A stretch of 35,478 bases of DNA from Arcobacter sp. (GCA_002733885.1 NVXJ01000017.1:31443-66920), one strand, 5' to 3'; counted from the stretch's first letter, positions 24,144 to 33,571 are shown. Numbers and translations are program-made. The notes: generated from the sequence alone by a model not told the origin.

Positions 24144-25472
24144 ATGAAGTTTTTAGTAAATTTAATTCTTCTTGCTGTTTTTACTCTTGGGCTTAATGCC
24201 TCAGAACACGCAGCAAGCACAGAAGTAGCAAGTGCAAGCACTCATAAAGAAGAGACCTATAAGTCTCAATCTATGGGTACAATGGTTGTTGGTTTTTTAA
24301 AATCAACAGGTGTTTACGCGATTATGAATCCTAATCCAGAAGAAATGAACGCTCATGGTCAAGAGATGAGTGACTTTCATAAGTCTTGGGGTCGTGTGAT
24401 TATGATCATCGTGACTTTTTTTCTTTTCTACTTAGCCATTGCTAAGGGATATGAACCACTCTTACTTCTACCAATAGCATTTGGTGGACTTTTAGCTAAC
24501 ATTCCCGTGGCTAACATCGCAGGACCTCATGGTTTCTTAGGTGTTATTTATGAAATGGGTCTGGCCAATGAGATGTTCCCAATTCTTATTTTTATGGGTG
24601 TTGGAGCGATGACGGATTTTGGTCCGCTTCTTTCTAATCCTAAGACAGCACTTCTTGGTGGAGCGGCTCAGTTTGGTATTTTTGGAACACTTGTTGGTGC
24701 GGTTGCGCTTTCTGAGTATACCGATGTATTTGACTTTACCCTTCAACAAGCTGCCGCAATTTCGATTATTGGTGGAGCGGATGGACCTACTTCTATCTTT
24801 ATTGCCACGCGACTGGCCCCTGAACTTTTAGGAGCCATTGCGGTTGCTTCGTACTCCTATATGGCCTTAGTCCCGATTATTCAACCTCCTATTATGAAGC
24901 TTCTTACTACGGACAAAGAACGTCGTATTAAAATGGTTACTAAGCGTCATGTTACACGTTTAGAGAAACTTACCTTTCCTATCTTGGTTCTAACACTTGC
25001 TATTGCAGTGCTTCCAGAATCTACACCACTTATTGGTGCCTTTATGTTTGGTAACTTTGTAAAAGAATCAAGTGTGGTTGAGCGTCTTAATGACACTTTA
25101 CAAAATGGTCTTATCAACATCGTAACTATCTTCTTAGGTCTTGGTGTTGGATCAAAGTTAGCAGCGGATCAATTCTTAGTATTTGATACCCTTGCCATTC
25201 TTGTTCTTGGTCTTACTGCCTTTTCGGTAGGAACAGCAGCGGGTGTTTTAATGGCAAAGGCTATGAATCTATTCCCAGGTTCAAAAATCAATCCACTCAT
25301 TGGTTCAGCAGGTGTATCTGCCGTTCCAATGGCCGCTCGTGTTTCTAACAAGGTTGGTATGGAGTATGACAGAACAAACATGCTTTTAATGCACGCTATG
25401 GGTCCAAATGTTGCCGGTGTTATCGGTTCAGCAGTTGCGGCTGGTGTTATGATTTCAATTTTCGCTAAATAG
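24144..25472 (+). CDS. oadB: Oxaloacetate decarboxylase beta subunit, sodium pump
   Basis: The 442-residue integral membrane protein decarboxylates carboxybiotin and exports sodium ions. It has many hydrophobic segments from about residue 85 on. Family markers include [12 protein letters not shown], which carries the essential Asp, and the [20 protein letters not shown] segment near the end. An N-terminal stretch of about 75 residues (signal-like, then Ser/Glu/His-rich) is a typical extension. It starts 5 bp after oadA. The complex makes a sodium gradient from oxaloacetate. Confidence 0.96.
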   Translation: MKFLVNLILLAVFTLGLNASEHAASTEVASASTHKEETYKSQSMGTMVVGFLKSTGVYAIMNPNPEEMNAHGQEMSDFHKSWGRVIMIIVTFFLFYLAIAKGYEPLLLLPIAFGGLLANIPVANIAGPHGFLGVIYEMGLANEMFPILIFMGVGAMTDFGPLLSNPKTALLGGAAQFGIFGTLVGAVALSEYTDVFDFTLQQAAAISIIGGADGPTSIFIATRLAPELLGAIAVASYSYMALVPIIQPPIMKLLTTDKERRIKMVTKRHVTRLEKLTFPILVLTLAIAVLPESTPLIGAFMFGNFVKESSVVERLNDTLQNGLINIVTIFLGLGVGSKLAADQFLVFDTLAILVLGLTAFSVGTAAGVLMAKAMNLFPGSKINPLIGSAGVSAVPMAARVSNKVGMEYDRTNMLLMHAMGPNVAGVIGSAVAAGVMISIFAK

Positions 25473-25474
25473 AT

Positions 25475-25507
25475 ATCCTTTCGCCCTTGGGCGAAGCCTT
25501 TAAGGAT
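25475..25507 (+). promoter_or_regulatory. Hairpin with CUUG tetraloop between oadB and the MliC-like gene
   Basis: TTCGCC (25480-25485) and GGCGAA (25490-25495) form a six-pair stem capped by CTTG. An outer pair, ATCCTT (25475-25480) and AAGGAT (25502-25507), could enclose it; the outer right arm is the ribosome binding site of the next gene. No U run follows directly, so it looks more like an attenuator or translation-control hairpin than a classical terminator. Confidence 0.5.
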
Positions 25508-25512
25508 TTTAT

Positions 25513-26112
25513 ATGAAAACTATCTTCTTTTTATTTTTCTCTTTTTCGCTTCTTTTTTCTCAGACCTTTGTTTATGAATGTCAAAATAATAATAATTTCA
25601 TCTTAGAAATTCGAAAGAATGATGCTTGGCTTTTTACTAAAGATATATCTATGTCTTTATCAAGAGTCACTTCTACCTCAGGTGAGAAGTATGAAAAAGA
25701 GGGGGTGGTCTTTTGGTCCCAGGGATATGAGGCTATGCTTGATACGCCTACAAACAAGTATAGACAATGTGCTAACAACAGATATAAGGCTGTATGGGAA
25801 GATGCTAAGCTTAGGGGAAATGATTTTAGAGCGGTTGGAAATGAGCCTGGTTGGTATTTAGAAATAGGTGAGGGTGGTAAAAGAACACTTCTTGTAACGG
25901 ATTATGGTTCTGAAAGATATGAGCTACGTCTTGCTAGACCATATACCTCTGAAACGAGCCGTAGCACTCGGTATAGAATTAAAGGCTTTCTTGATATCTT
26001 GATTGAAGCCAGAAGATGTCAAGACTCAATGAGTGGACATAGTTTTGAGTCTAGAGTTACTGTGAAGATAAATGCTAAAACATATAAGGGCTGTGGAAAA
26101 GCCTTACATTAG
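25513..26112 (+). CDS. Secreted MliC-like plus COG3650-like two-domain protein
   Basis: The 199-residue protein has a signal peptide (1-17). Residues 19-87 resemble the MliC lysozyme-inhibitor fold: FVYECQNNNNF, TSTSGEKYEKEGVVFWSQGYEAML and a closing Cys86 that would pair with Cys23. Residues 104-197 (FRAVGNEPGWYLEI through YKGCGKALH) resemble the COG3650-type domain, with Cys169 and Cys194. The two are often found joined in lipoproteins; here there is no lipobox, so the protein is soluble in the periplasm. It might protect peptidoglycan from lysozyme. Its start lies in the hairpin that follows oadB. Confidence 0.75.
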   Translation: MKTIFFLFFSFSLLFSQTFVYECQNNNNFILEIRKNDAWLFTKDISMSLSRVTSTSGEKYEKEGVVFWSQGYEAMLDTPTNKYRQCANNRYKAVWEDAKLRGNDFRAVGNEPGWYLEIGEGGKRTLLVTDYGSERYELRLARPYTSETSRSTRYRIKGFLDILIEARRCQDSMSGHSFESRVTVKINAKTYKGCGKALH

Positions 26113-26116
26113 AATT

Positions 26117-26521
26117 TCACCACTGAATTCTTTGGCTATTTGGCATACCAAAGTCAATGTTCATTCCATCACAAACATGGTGATTTTTAAAGTCAGTCTT
26201 TGTGGCTTCGAGCATGCCGTCCATAGCTGAACCCTTTGAACATTCTTTCAGTTGAACAATCGCGGGGTATGACATCACCTCATTTGAAAAACGAATGGCT
26301 CTTTCTTGGGCCTTGTCTCTTTGTTTATTTTTACACATATCTTCAACCTCTTTTTGAACACTAAAAGACTTTTCTTGTAAGCCGGCCAAGGTATTAAAGT
26401 CAATCTTAGCCATGCAGGCTTGAATCTTTTGCATATCTTGCATCATATCTTCCATATCTTGAGTACCTTGGGCAAAGATTATAGAAGATATTAAAAGTAT
26501 GGCTGCTGAAAATTTTATCAT
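26117..26521 (-). CDS. Periplasmic four-cysteine protein in the put operon
   Basis: The 134-residue protein has a signal peptide (1-17). The mature part is helical and Met-rich at first (DMEDMMQDMQ), with cysteines at 36, 63, 94 and 117 that could form two disulfides. It ends in a Trp. Its ATG overlaps the putP stop by 4 bp, so it is translated with putP. Short proteins of this layout occur in many proteobacteria, but I know no function. Confidence 0.7.
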   Translation of the reverse strand: MIKFSAAILLISSIIFAQGTQDMEDMMQDMQKIQACMAKIDFNTLAGLQEKSFSVQKEVEDMCKNKQRDKAQERAIRFSNEVMSYPAIVQLKECSKGSAMDGMLEATKTDFKNHHVCDGMNIDFGMPNSQRIQW

Positions 26522-27996
26522 TTGTTTTCCTTACTCAGTAGTGTTTGGACTTCCTCAAAGGTGTTTTGACTATCTACGCTTATCTTTGTCGTCCATTTTG
26601 ATATCAGTAGTATAGCTACAAAGGCAAAGATAAAACCAGGCAATAATTCATAAAGTTCAAAAATTCCTCCCTTTAGTTGTTTCCATACAATCACCGTAAT
26701 AGAACCAACCAACATACCTGAAATCGCACCGTATTTATTCATATTTTTATAATATAAAGAAAGGATAATAAGTGGACCAAAGGCCGCACCAAAACCTGCC
26801 CAAGCATATGAAACAAGAGAAAGTACAGATGAATTTTGATTTGTTGAGAGGTAAAGTGCAATCAAAGAAACAAGAATTACCGTAGTTCTACCTATCCATA
26901 CTAATTCCTTATCACTTGCCTCTTTACGTAAAACCGCGTGATATATATCTTGAGTAAGCACAGAAGAAGAGACTAAGAGTTGTGAATCTATGGTACTCAT
27001 AATGGCGGCTAAGATAGCTGCAAGTAAAAAGCCTGCTATCCAAGGATTAAAAAGAAGTTGCGTAAGGGTAATAAAGATTTTTTCGCTATCTTGTAAGGCT
27101 ACGCCATGAGAACTAACATAAGCAAGCCCAAAAAATCCTAGGCTTAAGGCTCCTATGACAGATATAATCATCCACGTCATCCCAATGGTTTTTGCGATAG
27201 GAATGTCAGAAGCATTTTTAATAGACATAAAACGCACTAAGATATGGGGTTGTCCAAAATATCCCAGACCCCAGGCCATAAGAGAGATAACCCCTATAAA
27301 GGATGTCCCTGTAAGCATACTAATATGTGAAGGGTCAATGGAGGCAATAATACGAAGTCCTTCACTGATGCCACCTATTTCATATATAACCACTAAGGGT
27401 GTAATAATAAGGGCTAACATCATTAAAATACCTTGAATGAAGTCTGTCCAAGAAACCGCGTTATAACCACCTAAAAAGGTATATGAGACGATAATGAAAC
27501 TTCCTAGAAGAAGAGAGGTCATATAAGGAAGCCCAAAACTGGCTTCAAAAAGCTTGGCGCCACCTACTAAACCTGAAGAGGTATAAAGGGTGTAAAAAAG
27601 TAAGATTACGAGAGCGGTTACTACTCTAAGAAGATTGGACTTGTCTTCAAATCTTTTTGAGAAATACTCAGGAATGGTAATGGAGTCATCTAAATGATGG
27701 GTATATACACGTAAGGGCTTGGCTACATAATGCCAGTTTAAATAAGCTCCTATAATTAAGCCAATGGCTATCCAAGCCCCAACAAGCCCTTCTGAATACA
27801 TTAGTCCAGGTAAGCCTAAAAGCAACCATCCACTCATGTCAGAAGCACCTGCACTTAAGGCTGTTACACTAGGGGAAAGACCACGTCCACCTAAGATATA
27901 ATCACTAAGATTTGAGGTTTTAAAATAAAAATAAAAACCTATACCTAGCATTAAAACAATGTAAGAAAAAAACGAGATAAGAAGGGGTGCTTCCAT
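26518..27996 (-). CDS. putP: Sodium/proline symporter PutP
   Basis: The 492-residue SSS-family transporter brings proline in with sodium. It has about 13 hydrophobic segments. Landmarks include LGGRGLSPSVTALSAGASDMSGW at the first sodium/substrate site, WGLGYFGQPHILVRFMSI and the AILAAIMSTIDSQLLVSSS segment with the Ser-Thr sodium ligands. Its start abuts the putA stop. The sodium gradient could come from OadGAB. Confidence 0.95.
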   Translation of the reverse strand: MEAPLLISFFSYIVLMLGIGFYFYFKTSNLSDYILGGRGLSPSVTALSAGASDMSGWLLLGLPGLMYSEGLVGAWIAIGLIIGAYLNWHYVAKPLRVYTHHLDDSITIPEYFSKRFEDKSNLLRVVTALVILLFYTLYTSSGLVGGAKLFEASFGLPYMTSLLLGSFIIVSYTFLGGYNAVSWTDFIQGILMMLALIITPLVVIYEIGGISEGLRIIASIDPSHISMLTGTSFIGVISLMAWGLGYFGQPHILVRFMSIKNASDIPIAKTIGMTWMIISVIGALSLGFFGLAYVSSHGVALQDSEKIFITLTQLLFNPWIAGFLLAAILAAIMSTIDSQLLVSSSVLTQDIYHAVLRKEASDKELVWIGRTTVILVSLIALYLSTNQNSSVLSLVSYAWAGFGAAFGPLIILSLYYKNMNKYGAISGMLVGSITVIVWKQLKGGIFELYELLPGFIFAFVAILLISKWTTKISVDSQNTFEEVQTLLSKENK

Positions 27997-30900
27997 TTAA
28001 AAATCCTTTTGTAAAGCTTTTATACCAAGGTTTCCATACCTATGATAAGAATGAGAGATACTTTGTTCTTTATAATAATGCATAAGCTCAATTCGACCAT
28101 GTTCTACGAAAGGTTCGCAAGAAAGGTATACATTTTCTTTTACAAGTAAATGATAAAGTTTAGAAGAGATGGCCTTTTTACTTAGAAAACGGATAACTTC
28201 ATATTTAAGGGCTATCTGTAAAAACCCTTTTTCATCTGTTTGGATAAGGGTGTCTTCCTTATCCATAAGAATATGTATCTCTTTTATTTCTTTAAAGTCT
28301 GGTTCTAGGCAAATATTAAGGTGAGACCCCACCATTTTTATGGCCATTATACTAGCAAGTACCTCGCAAAGTTTATCTTCTTTAGTAATACGGAGTAAAA
28401 CAGACTTCCTTGGTAGATAAAGGGAAATGTTAGTTTCACCCCTAAGTTCTTGATATTCATGTTCAATAGTAAACTCTTTATCTATCCAGTAAGCAAAACC
28501 TGAGGCAACATGAAGGGCTTCTAAGATGTCTGAAGATTGATTACTTAAGTTTTGAATCTTATCTAAATAAGGATGACTTAGCTGTTTATTATCCCCACTT
28601 GAGCGGATATTTATAAACTGAGAAACATAATTTAGTCCACCTGCTTTTTTACCTGAACCAAGAGCAGACTTTTTCATTCCACCAAAGGGCTGTCTGTTTA
28701 CAATGGCCCCTGTTGTAACACGGTTTATATAAAGGTTTCCAGCTTCTATAGTGTTTTTCCATATTTTTATTTCTCTCTCATCTAAACTTTGTAAACCTGA
28801 GGTAAGCCCGTATCCTGTTTCATTTACAATATCTATGGCGTCTTCTAAATTTTGTGCACACATAACAGAAAGAACAGGTCCGAAGAGTTCATTCATATGA
28901 CTAAAGTCTCCCCTTTGTGTTCCCCATCTAATGCAGGGTCTTAACATATAGGGATTGTCTTGAGCAAAACTTGGTTCTAAGAGCCAGGTTTCATTTTTAT
29001 CAAGAAAGTCCAAGGCCTTAGAAAGTTTAGCTGAAGGAAGTGAAGACAGGGTAGAAATAGAATTTTTAAAATCCCAAACACTGCCCACATTTATAGATTG
29101 ACTTGCATCCAATAACATCTGCTTAAACTTCTTATCTTCATATACTTCTTTTTCTAAGACAAGTAAGGAGGTCGCAGAGCATTTTTGACCTGAGTTACCA
29201 AAGGCTGAATCAATAACATGTTTAATAGCTTGTTCTTTATCTGCCATAGCCGTAACAATGGTGGCATTCTTTCCTCCTGTTTCAGCGCTAAGGTGTATAT
29301 CTGGCCTTGTTTGTTTAATAGCATAGGCAGTTTGTTCGCCTCCTGTAAAGATAACAAAATCAATTTTTTTAGAAGGAATTAAATATTTATTTGCCTCGTC
29401 TCCTGAGATTAGAAGAAGCTGAAGGGTGTTTTTACTTACACCCGCTTCCCAAAAACATTGGCATAAACGGTAAGCACAAAGTGCGGATTCAGAGGAAGGC
29501 TTTAAGATAACACTGTTCCCCGCGCATAAAGACGCTGCAATACCACCCACTGCAATGGCAATGGGAAAGTTCCATGGACTAATAACTAAACCAAGTCCCT
29601 TAGACTCAAGACGTATCCCTTCAAGGTCTAAAAATTTCTTAAGGCTAAAGGGATAGAAATTTAAAAAGTCTATGGCCTCTGAAACTTCTACATCTGTTTG
29701 AGTAAAGACCTTTCCTACCTCTGCCGCAGCTATACCAATAAGGTCAGCTCTTGCCTTTTTAAATTCATCAGCAACCCTCATTAAAATCTCTTGCCTTTGT
29801 TCAAATTCTAGTTCTTTCCAATCACCTTGTTTTGAAACCTCAATAGCTTTTAAAATATCTTCTTTACCTGCCTTGGTATAGCTTCCCACTAAAGAATTTT
29901 TACCAAAAATAGACTTATCAAAAACATCAATCTTTAGTCCATGTTTGAGTTCTTGTCCTTCAACTACACTGTAGGCCTTAAACCCATCCATCTTAAAAAT
30001 ATTTTCCCATTTGTCTTTAATATCATCTGCCCATAATTGGTTTTGAGGAAGACTAAAGTCAGTATCGCTTTCATTTGAAAAGATATACTTCTCAGACGCT
30101 TGGTGCTTTGGTGGCGTATGGTCTCTGTCTTGGGTTCGAGTAGATTTTAAGGGAAGGTTGTCTAAAAGTTTAAGAGAATCATCAAAAGATTTTTCTAAGG
30201 TTCTCCAGGCTTGTGTATCCACACTTAGGTTAAAACTGTGCCTTAAAAAGTTTTGCTCAGCGGTATTTTCGTCAAAGCGTCTTACAAGGTAGGCAATGGC
30301 ATTAGTAAAGGTTTCTTTAGTAGAAGTAGGGGCATATAAAATGACATTTATATCATCTTCTTTTAAGGTCTTATAAGCAGCCTCACTCATCCCCTCAAGC
30401 ATCTCAGCAGTGTAATATTTCTCTAATCCTCTTTGTCTTGCAAGGGTCTTCGCTAAGGCTTGGTCGAACAAGTTATGTGAGGCCACGCCTATATGAACAT
30501 AAGGTGCAACTTCTATATCTAAAAGATAGTCCATAAGTAATTTATAATTAGCGTCTGTTTGGGCCTTATCTAAGTAAGTGACACAGGGCCAGTTTCTAAG
30601 GCTCGCTTCTGTTAATTCCATTTCTTGATTTGCGCCCTTAACAATACGAACCTTTATAGGAGAACCCCCTTTTTCGACTCTGTCTTTTGCCCAAATAACC
30701 AGATTCTTTAAATGAGACAAGGTGTCAGGCAGGTAGGCTTGTAAAACAATGCCTGCATATAAGGGTAAAAATTCCTTCTTGGTTAAGATACTTTTAAAAA
30801 CATCAAGGGTTAAGGCAATGTCCTTATATTCTTCCATGTCTAAGTTTATAAACTTAAACTCATTTTGAGAAGATGCATTAATAAAGGTACTTTTCATAGC

Positions 30901-31530
30901 TTGGGCATAAATAGGTTCAAGTGCCTTTATAAGCATAAGGACATTATGCTCGTGTGCATGAATAATAATCTGAGAATAAAGGGTGGAAACCTTTATAGAA
31001 AGATAATTTATATTAGGGTTTTTCAAGATATCTATATATTTTTCTTGACGCGCAGCCGCTTCTTTTTCTCCTAAAACAATCTCTCCTATAACATTAATAT
31101 TTACCCGAGTTCCTTCTGTTTGGCGTTTTTGGAGATGTTTTTGAAGAAAATTATCTTCGGCCTTGATAACTAAGGCAGACACATCATTTCTAAGATAAGA
31201 AATGAAAATAGGGATAGAGATAGAGCTAAGATAGATACCAAGATGTCTAAATAACCAAATTAAAAATTCTTCAAAAAATGAAAAGAAGTCGGTGTTTTCA
31301 TACTTTGAAAAAATATATTCTAGTTGATTGGCTGAACGCTGTGTATTGTTTGCTCTAAAGCTTTGATCTAAGAGCTCAATTAAAAAAATCTTATTCATGG
31401 GATTTTTCAACATTTTAATCATCATCTCATGAAAACGTTTTTCTTCTTTTTCGCGACTGCATTGAATGCTTTCTTGCCATTTATAAGCAAGGGAAATTAC
31501 TTCATTATAGCTTGCTTTAGAAATCTTCAC
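27997..31530 (-). CDS. putA: Bifunctional proline dehydrogenase / glutamate-semialdehyde dehydrogenase
   Basis: PutA oxidises proline to P5C with FAD and then to glutamate with NAD. It has 1177 residues: a helical N-terminal arm (about 1-130), then the FAD-binding barrel (about 130-480) with VRIVKGANQEMEL and proline-binding Arg417-Arg418 in YLVRRFDEN. The aldehyde dehydrogenase domain (about 520-1000) follows, with VISPWNFPIAIAVG, the general base in LSAETGGKNA and catalytic Cys784 in SGQKCSA. The extra C-terminal domain (about 1010-1177) fits type B PutA. There is no N-terminal ribbon-helix-helix domain, so it should not act as a repressor. The start codon is GTG with AAGGG upstream. Confidence 0.96.
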   Translation of the reverse strand: MKISKASYNEVISLAYKWQESIQCSREKEEKRFHEMMIKMLKNPMNKIFLIELLDQSFRANNTQRSANQLEYIFSKYENTDFFSFFEEFLIWLFRHLGIYLSSISIPIFISYLRNDVSALVIKAEDNFLQKHLQKRQTEGTRVNINVIGEIVLGEKEAAARQEKYIDILKNPNINYLSIKVSTLYSQIIIHAHEHNVLMLIKALEPIYAQAMKSTFINASSQNEFKFINLDMEEYKDIALTLDVFKSILTKKEFLPLYAGIVLQAYLPDTLSHLKNLVIWAKDRVEKGGSPIKVRIVKGANQEMELTEASLRNWPCVTYLDKAQTDANYKLLMDYLLDIEVAPYVHIGVASHNLFDQALAKTLARQRGLEKYYTAEMLEGMSEAAYKTLKEDDINVILYAPTSTKETFTNAIAYLVRRFDENTAEQNFLRHSFNLSVDTQAWRTLEKSFDDSLKLLDNLPLKSTRTQDRDHTPPKHQASEKYIFSNESDTDFSLPQNQLWADDIKDKWENIFKMDGFKAYSVVEGQELKHGLKIDVFDKSIFGKNSLVGSYTKAGKEDILKAIEVSKQGDWKELEFEQRQEILMRVADEFKKARADLIGIAAAEVGKVFTQTDVEVSEAIDFLNFYPFSLKKFLDLEGIRLESKGLGLVISPWNFPIAIAVGGIAASLCAGNSVILKPSSESALCAYRLCQCFWEAGVSKNTLQLLLISGDEANKYLIPSKKIDFVIFTGGEQTAYAIKQTRPDIHLSAETGGKNATIVTAMADKEQAIKHVIDSAFGNSGQKCSATSLLVLEKEVYEDKKFKQMLLDASQSINVGSVWDFKNSISTLSSLPSAKLSKALDFLDKNETWLLEPSFAQDNPYMLRPCIRWGTQRGDFSHMNELFGPVLSVMCAQNLEDAIDIVNETGYGLTSGLQSLDEREIKIWKNTIEAGNLYINRVTTGAIVNRQPFGGMKKSALGSGKKAGGLNYVSQFINIRSSGDNKQLSHPYLDKIQNLSNQSSDILEALHVASGFAYWIDKEFTIEHEYQELRGETNISLYLPRKSVLLRITKEDKLCEVLASIMAIKMVGSHLNICLEPDFKEIKEIHILMDKEDTLIQTDEKGFLQIALKYEVIRFLSKKAISSKLYHLLVKENVYLSCEPFVEHGRIELMHYYKEQSISHSYHRYGNLGIKALQKDF

Positions 31531-31584
31531 TAGTGCCCTTAGTTTTATATTGTTATATTGTTATATTCTATCTTAGTGCCCTTA
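31531..31584. repeat. Nested short repeats in the putA promoter region
   Basis: TAGTGCCCTTA occurs at 31531-31541 and again at 31574-31584. Between them TTATATTG is repeated in tandem three times (31545-31568, the last copy ending in C). On the minus strand the nearer copy holds the putA ribosome binding site (AAGGG), so the outer copy is a duplicated ribosome-binding-site segment. The AT-rich triplet lies in the likely -10 region of putA. Confidence 0.6.
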
Positions 31585-31600
31585 AGGCTTTCTTCTTTTA

Positions 31601-31609
31601 TGTTATACT
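31601..31609 (+). promoter_or_regulatory. Extended -10 promoter next to the PAS gene start
   Basis: TG-T-TATACT (31601-31609) is an extended -10 element ending seven bases before the ATG at 31617. No ribosome binding site lies between. Transcription should start at or one base before the ATG, giving a leaderless mRNA. Confidence 0.5.
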
Positions 31610-31616
31610 CCATTAG

Positions 31617-32435
31617 ATGAAAAATATTATAAATGCTTATAAATTGATACAAACCATTGTAGATACACAAACAAATTTAGTCGTTCTTATTGAAGATGAA
31701 AAGCCTATTCTAATGAATAAGGCTTTTAAAGATTTTTTAGGGCTAAGTTCTTTTGAACAATACACACAAGACTCTGGCTCTTTTACAAATAACTTTGTGC
31801 CACATCCTTCTTATTTTAATGCAGACAAGGTAGAAGAAGGAAAAACTTGGATTGAAAGTTTAAAGGCCTTAGATGAGAAGGATAAGATAGTAAGTATGTT
31901 GAGTAAAAACCATGAGCTACGCGCTTTTAGTGTTAAACTTGATGATACACATGAACAATATACCGTACTTTCTTTAGAAGATATTTCGGCTAATCTTATT
32001 AAGCGTATTATGATAGAAAATGATATGAATATGGATAAAAGCTCAGGTGCATATACTAAAGATTATTTTTTACATACGGCTGAAATACTTCAAGATGGGG
32101 CGGCTTATAATGAAAAAGACATTGGTCTAAGTATGATCAATTTTTTTGATGTGGATGCGCAGGACTTAGCCCTTTGTGTTAAGAATATTAAGGATGTAAT
32201 AAGAGAAAATGACATCTTAGTAAAATGGTCAAAAAACACCCTTCTTTTAGCCTACCTTACAGATAAAAAAGATAATGCCATCATTTTTACAAGTAAGATA
32301 CATGCCCTTATGCAAGCTAAAAATGCCTGCACGGTGATAGCCCTTGTTAAAAAAGGTGAAAAGATTCCAAATGTTATTCATAAGATGAAAACATCCCTTA
32401 ATGAATTAAATGAAAATGAAATGAAAGTGCTATAA
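31617..32435 (+). CDS. PAS domain protein with degenerate GGDEF domain
   Basis: The 272-residue cytosolic protein has a PAS-like N-terminal domain (about 12-126) and a C-terminal domain (about 138-265) that follows the GGDEF fold. KSSGAYTKDYFL stands where D-LTGL-NR-YF is usual, and IRENDILVKWSKNTLLLAYL stands where R-D-laRyGGDEFl-lL is usual. The GGDEF motif itself is replaced by WSKNT (204-208), so it should not make cyclic-di-GMP. It may be a sensor or binding protein. The start has no ribosome binding site but an extended -10 box just ahead. Confidence 0.78.
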   Translation: MKNIINAYKLIQTIVDTQTNLVVLIEDEKPILMNKAFKDFLGLSSFEQYTQDSGSFTNNFVPHPSYFNADKVEEGKTWIESLKALDEKDKIVSMLSKNHELRAFSVKLDDTHEQYTVLSLEDISANLIKRIMIENDMNMDKSSGAYTKDYFLHTAEILQDGAAYNEKDIGLSMINFFDVDAQDLALCVKNIKDVIRENDILVKWSKNTLLLAYLTDKKDNAIIFTSKIHALMQAKNACTVIALVKKGEKIPNVIHKMKTSLNELNENEMKVL

Positions 32436-32469
32436 AAATACTCTTAATAAAAATCAATAAAAATTTGAG

Positions 32470-32475
32470 TATAAT
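32470..32475 (+). promoter_or_regulatory. Possible -10 box of the CNNM/CBS gene
   Basis: TATAAT at 32470-32475 lies 34 bases before the TTG start at 32510, with AAAGG (32495-32499) as ribosome binding site. No good -35 match is visible. Confidence 0.5.
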
Positions 32476-32509
32476 CACACAATATTAAATATCTAAAGGC
32501 TTTTACTAC

Positions 32510-33550
32510 TTGGACTTGCTACTACTTTATTTTTCCCTAGCTATTGGGATATCCTTTTTATGCTCTATCTTAGAATCTGTACTTTTATCAACAAATATGT
32601 CTTATGTTTCTGTTTTACAAAAAGAACGTCCTAAAGTAGGACGGCTTCTAAGAACACATAAAACAAATATTAATACTTCTATTGCCTCTATTCTAATTTT
32701 AAATACTATTGCCCATACTCTTGGTGCGGCAGCTGTTGGTGCCCAAGCTGAGGCTATTTTTGGTTCAGCAGCTATGTTTTATATTTCTATTATTTTAACC
32801 TTTGCCATACTCTTTCTTTCAGAAATTATTCCTAAGACTATTGGTACCTTATATTGGAAAGAGTTAGCCCCAGCTTCGGCCTACACCATACAGGTGTTTA
32901 TATGGATTACTTATCCTATTATCTTAATGACACTCTTTGTAACTAATCGAATTTCTAAAGGCAAGGCCAGTATTAATGCCTTAACCAAGGCCGAACTCTT
33001 GGAAAGTGCCTTGATGAGTGAAGATGATGGGATTTTAAAAGAAAATGAATCTGATATTATTGAAAATATTTTATTACTTGATGATGTCAAAGTAAAAGAT
33101 ATCTTAACCCCACGTTCTGTTGTTTTTGCCCTTGAAGGTAATAAAAGCATTAAAGAAGTGATTGAAAATGAAGATCTTTTTCGCTTTTCACGGGTGCCTG
33201 TATATGAAGACAGTATTGACAATATAACGGGTGTTGTAATGACGAAACAGTTATTTAAACATGCCTTAAAAGATGATTCTTTACAAATGAAGAGTTTGGA
33301 AAAAGAAATTTTTAAAATTAATGAAAATGTTCCTGTTTCTAAGGCCTTAGACCTATTTATCAAGAAAAAAGAGCATATGTTTTTAGTGGTAGATTCTTAT
33401 GATCAAACTGAAGGAATTATTACACTTGAAGACTGTGTTGAAACAATTCTTGGTGTTGAAATTATGGATGAAAGCGATAGCATTGAAGACATGCGTGCCT
33501 TTGCAAAGCAAAAGATGAAGACAAAACGTAAGGTTGCAGAAAACCAGTAA
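32510..33550 (+). CDS. CNNM (DUF21) and CBS-pair membrane protein
   Basis: The 346-residue protein has a DUF21 membrane domain (about 1-145, with ESVLLSTNMSYV and FLSEIIPKTIGTLYWKE) and a CBS pair (about 190-320, with VKDILTPRSVVFAL and GIITLEDCVETILGVEI). Such proteins bind ATP-Mg through the CBS pair and export magnesium or relate to CorC. The usual C-terminal CorC_HlyC domain is missing; the protein ends in a short basic tail. The start is TTG, chosen by the AAAGG site and lack of a suitable ATG. It lies downstream of the PAS gene. Confidence 0.9.
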   Translation: MDLLLLYFSLAIGISFLCSILESVLLSTNMSYVSVLQKERPKVGRLLRTHKTNINTSIASILILNTIAHTLGAAAVGAQAEAIFGSAAMFYISIILTFAILFLSEIIPKTIGTLYWKELAPASAYTIQVFIWITYPIILMTLFVTNRISKGKASINALTKAELLESALMSEDDGILKENESDIIENILLLDDVKVKDILTPRSVVFALEGNKSIKEVIENEDLFRFSRVPVYEDSIDNITGVVMTKQLFKHALKDDSLQMKSLEKEIFKINENVPVSKALDLFIKKKEHMFLVVDSYDQTEGIITLEDCVETILGVEIMDESDSIEDMRAFAKQKMKTKRKVAENQ

Positions 33551-33571
33551 AAAGGCTAAACCCTTTTACTG
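33545..33571 (+). terminator. Stem-loop over the stop codon of the CNNM gene
   Basis: CAGTAAAAAGG and CCTTTTACTG pair over ten bases with one bulged A and a short loop. The stop codon lies in the left arm. The following bases are AAAATCATCTTTT, so a U run is missing. It may be a weak terminator or a stabilising 3' hairpin. Confidence 0.4.

Noticed and set aside
31545-31568. Three tandem octamers as a CRISPR-like array
   Set aside because: There are no spacers, the unit is only 8 bp and no cas genes are present.
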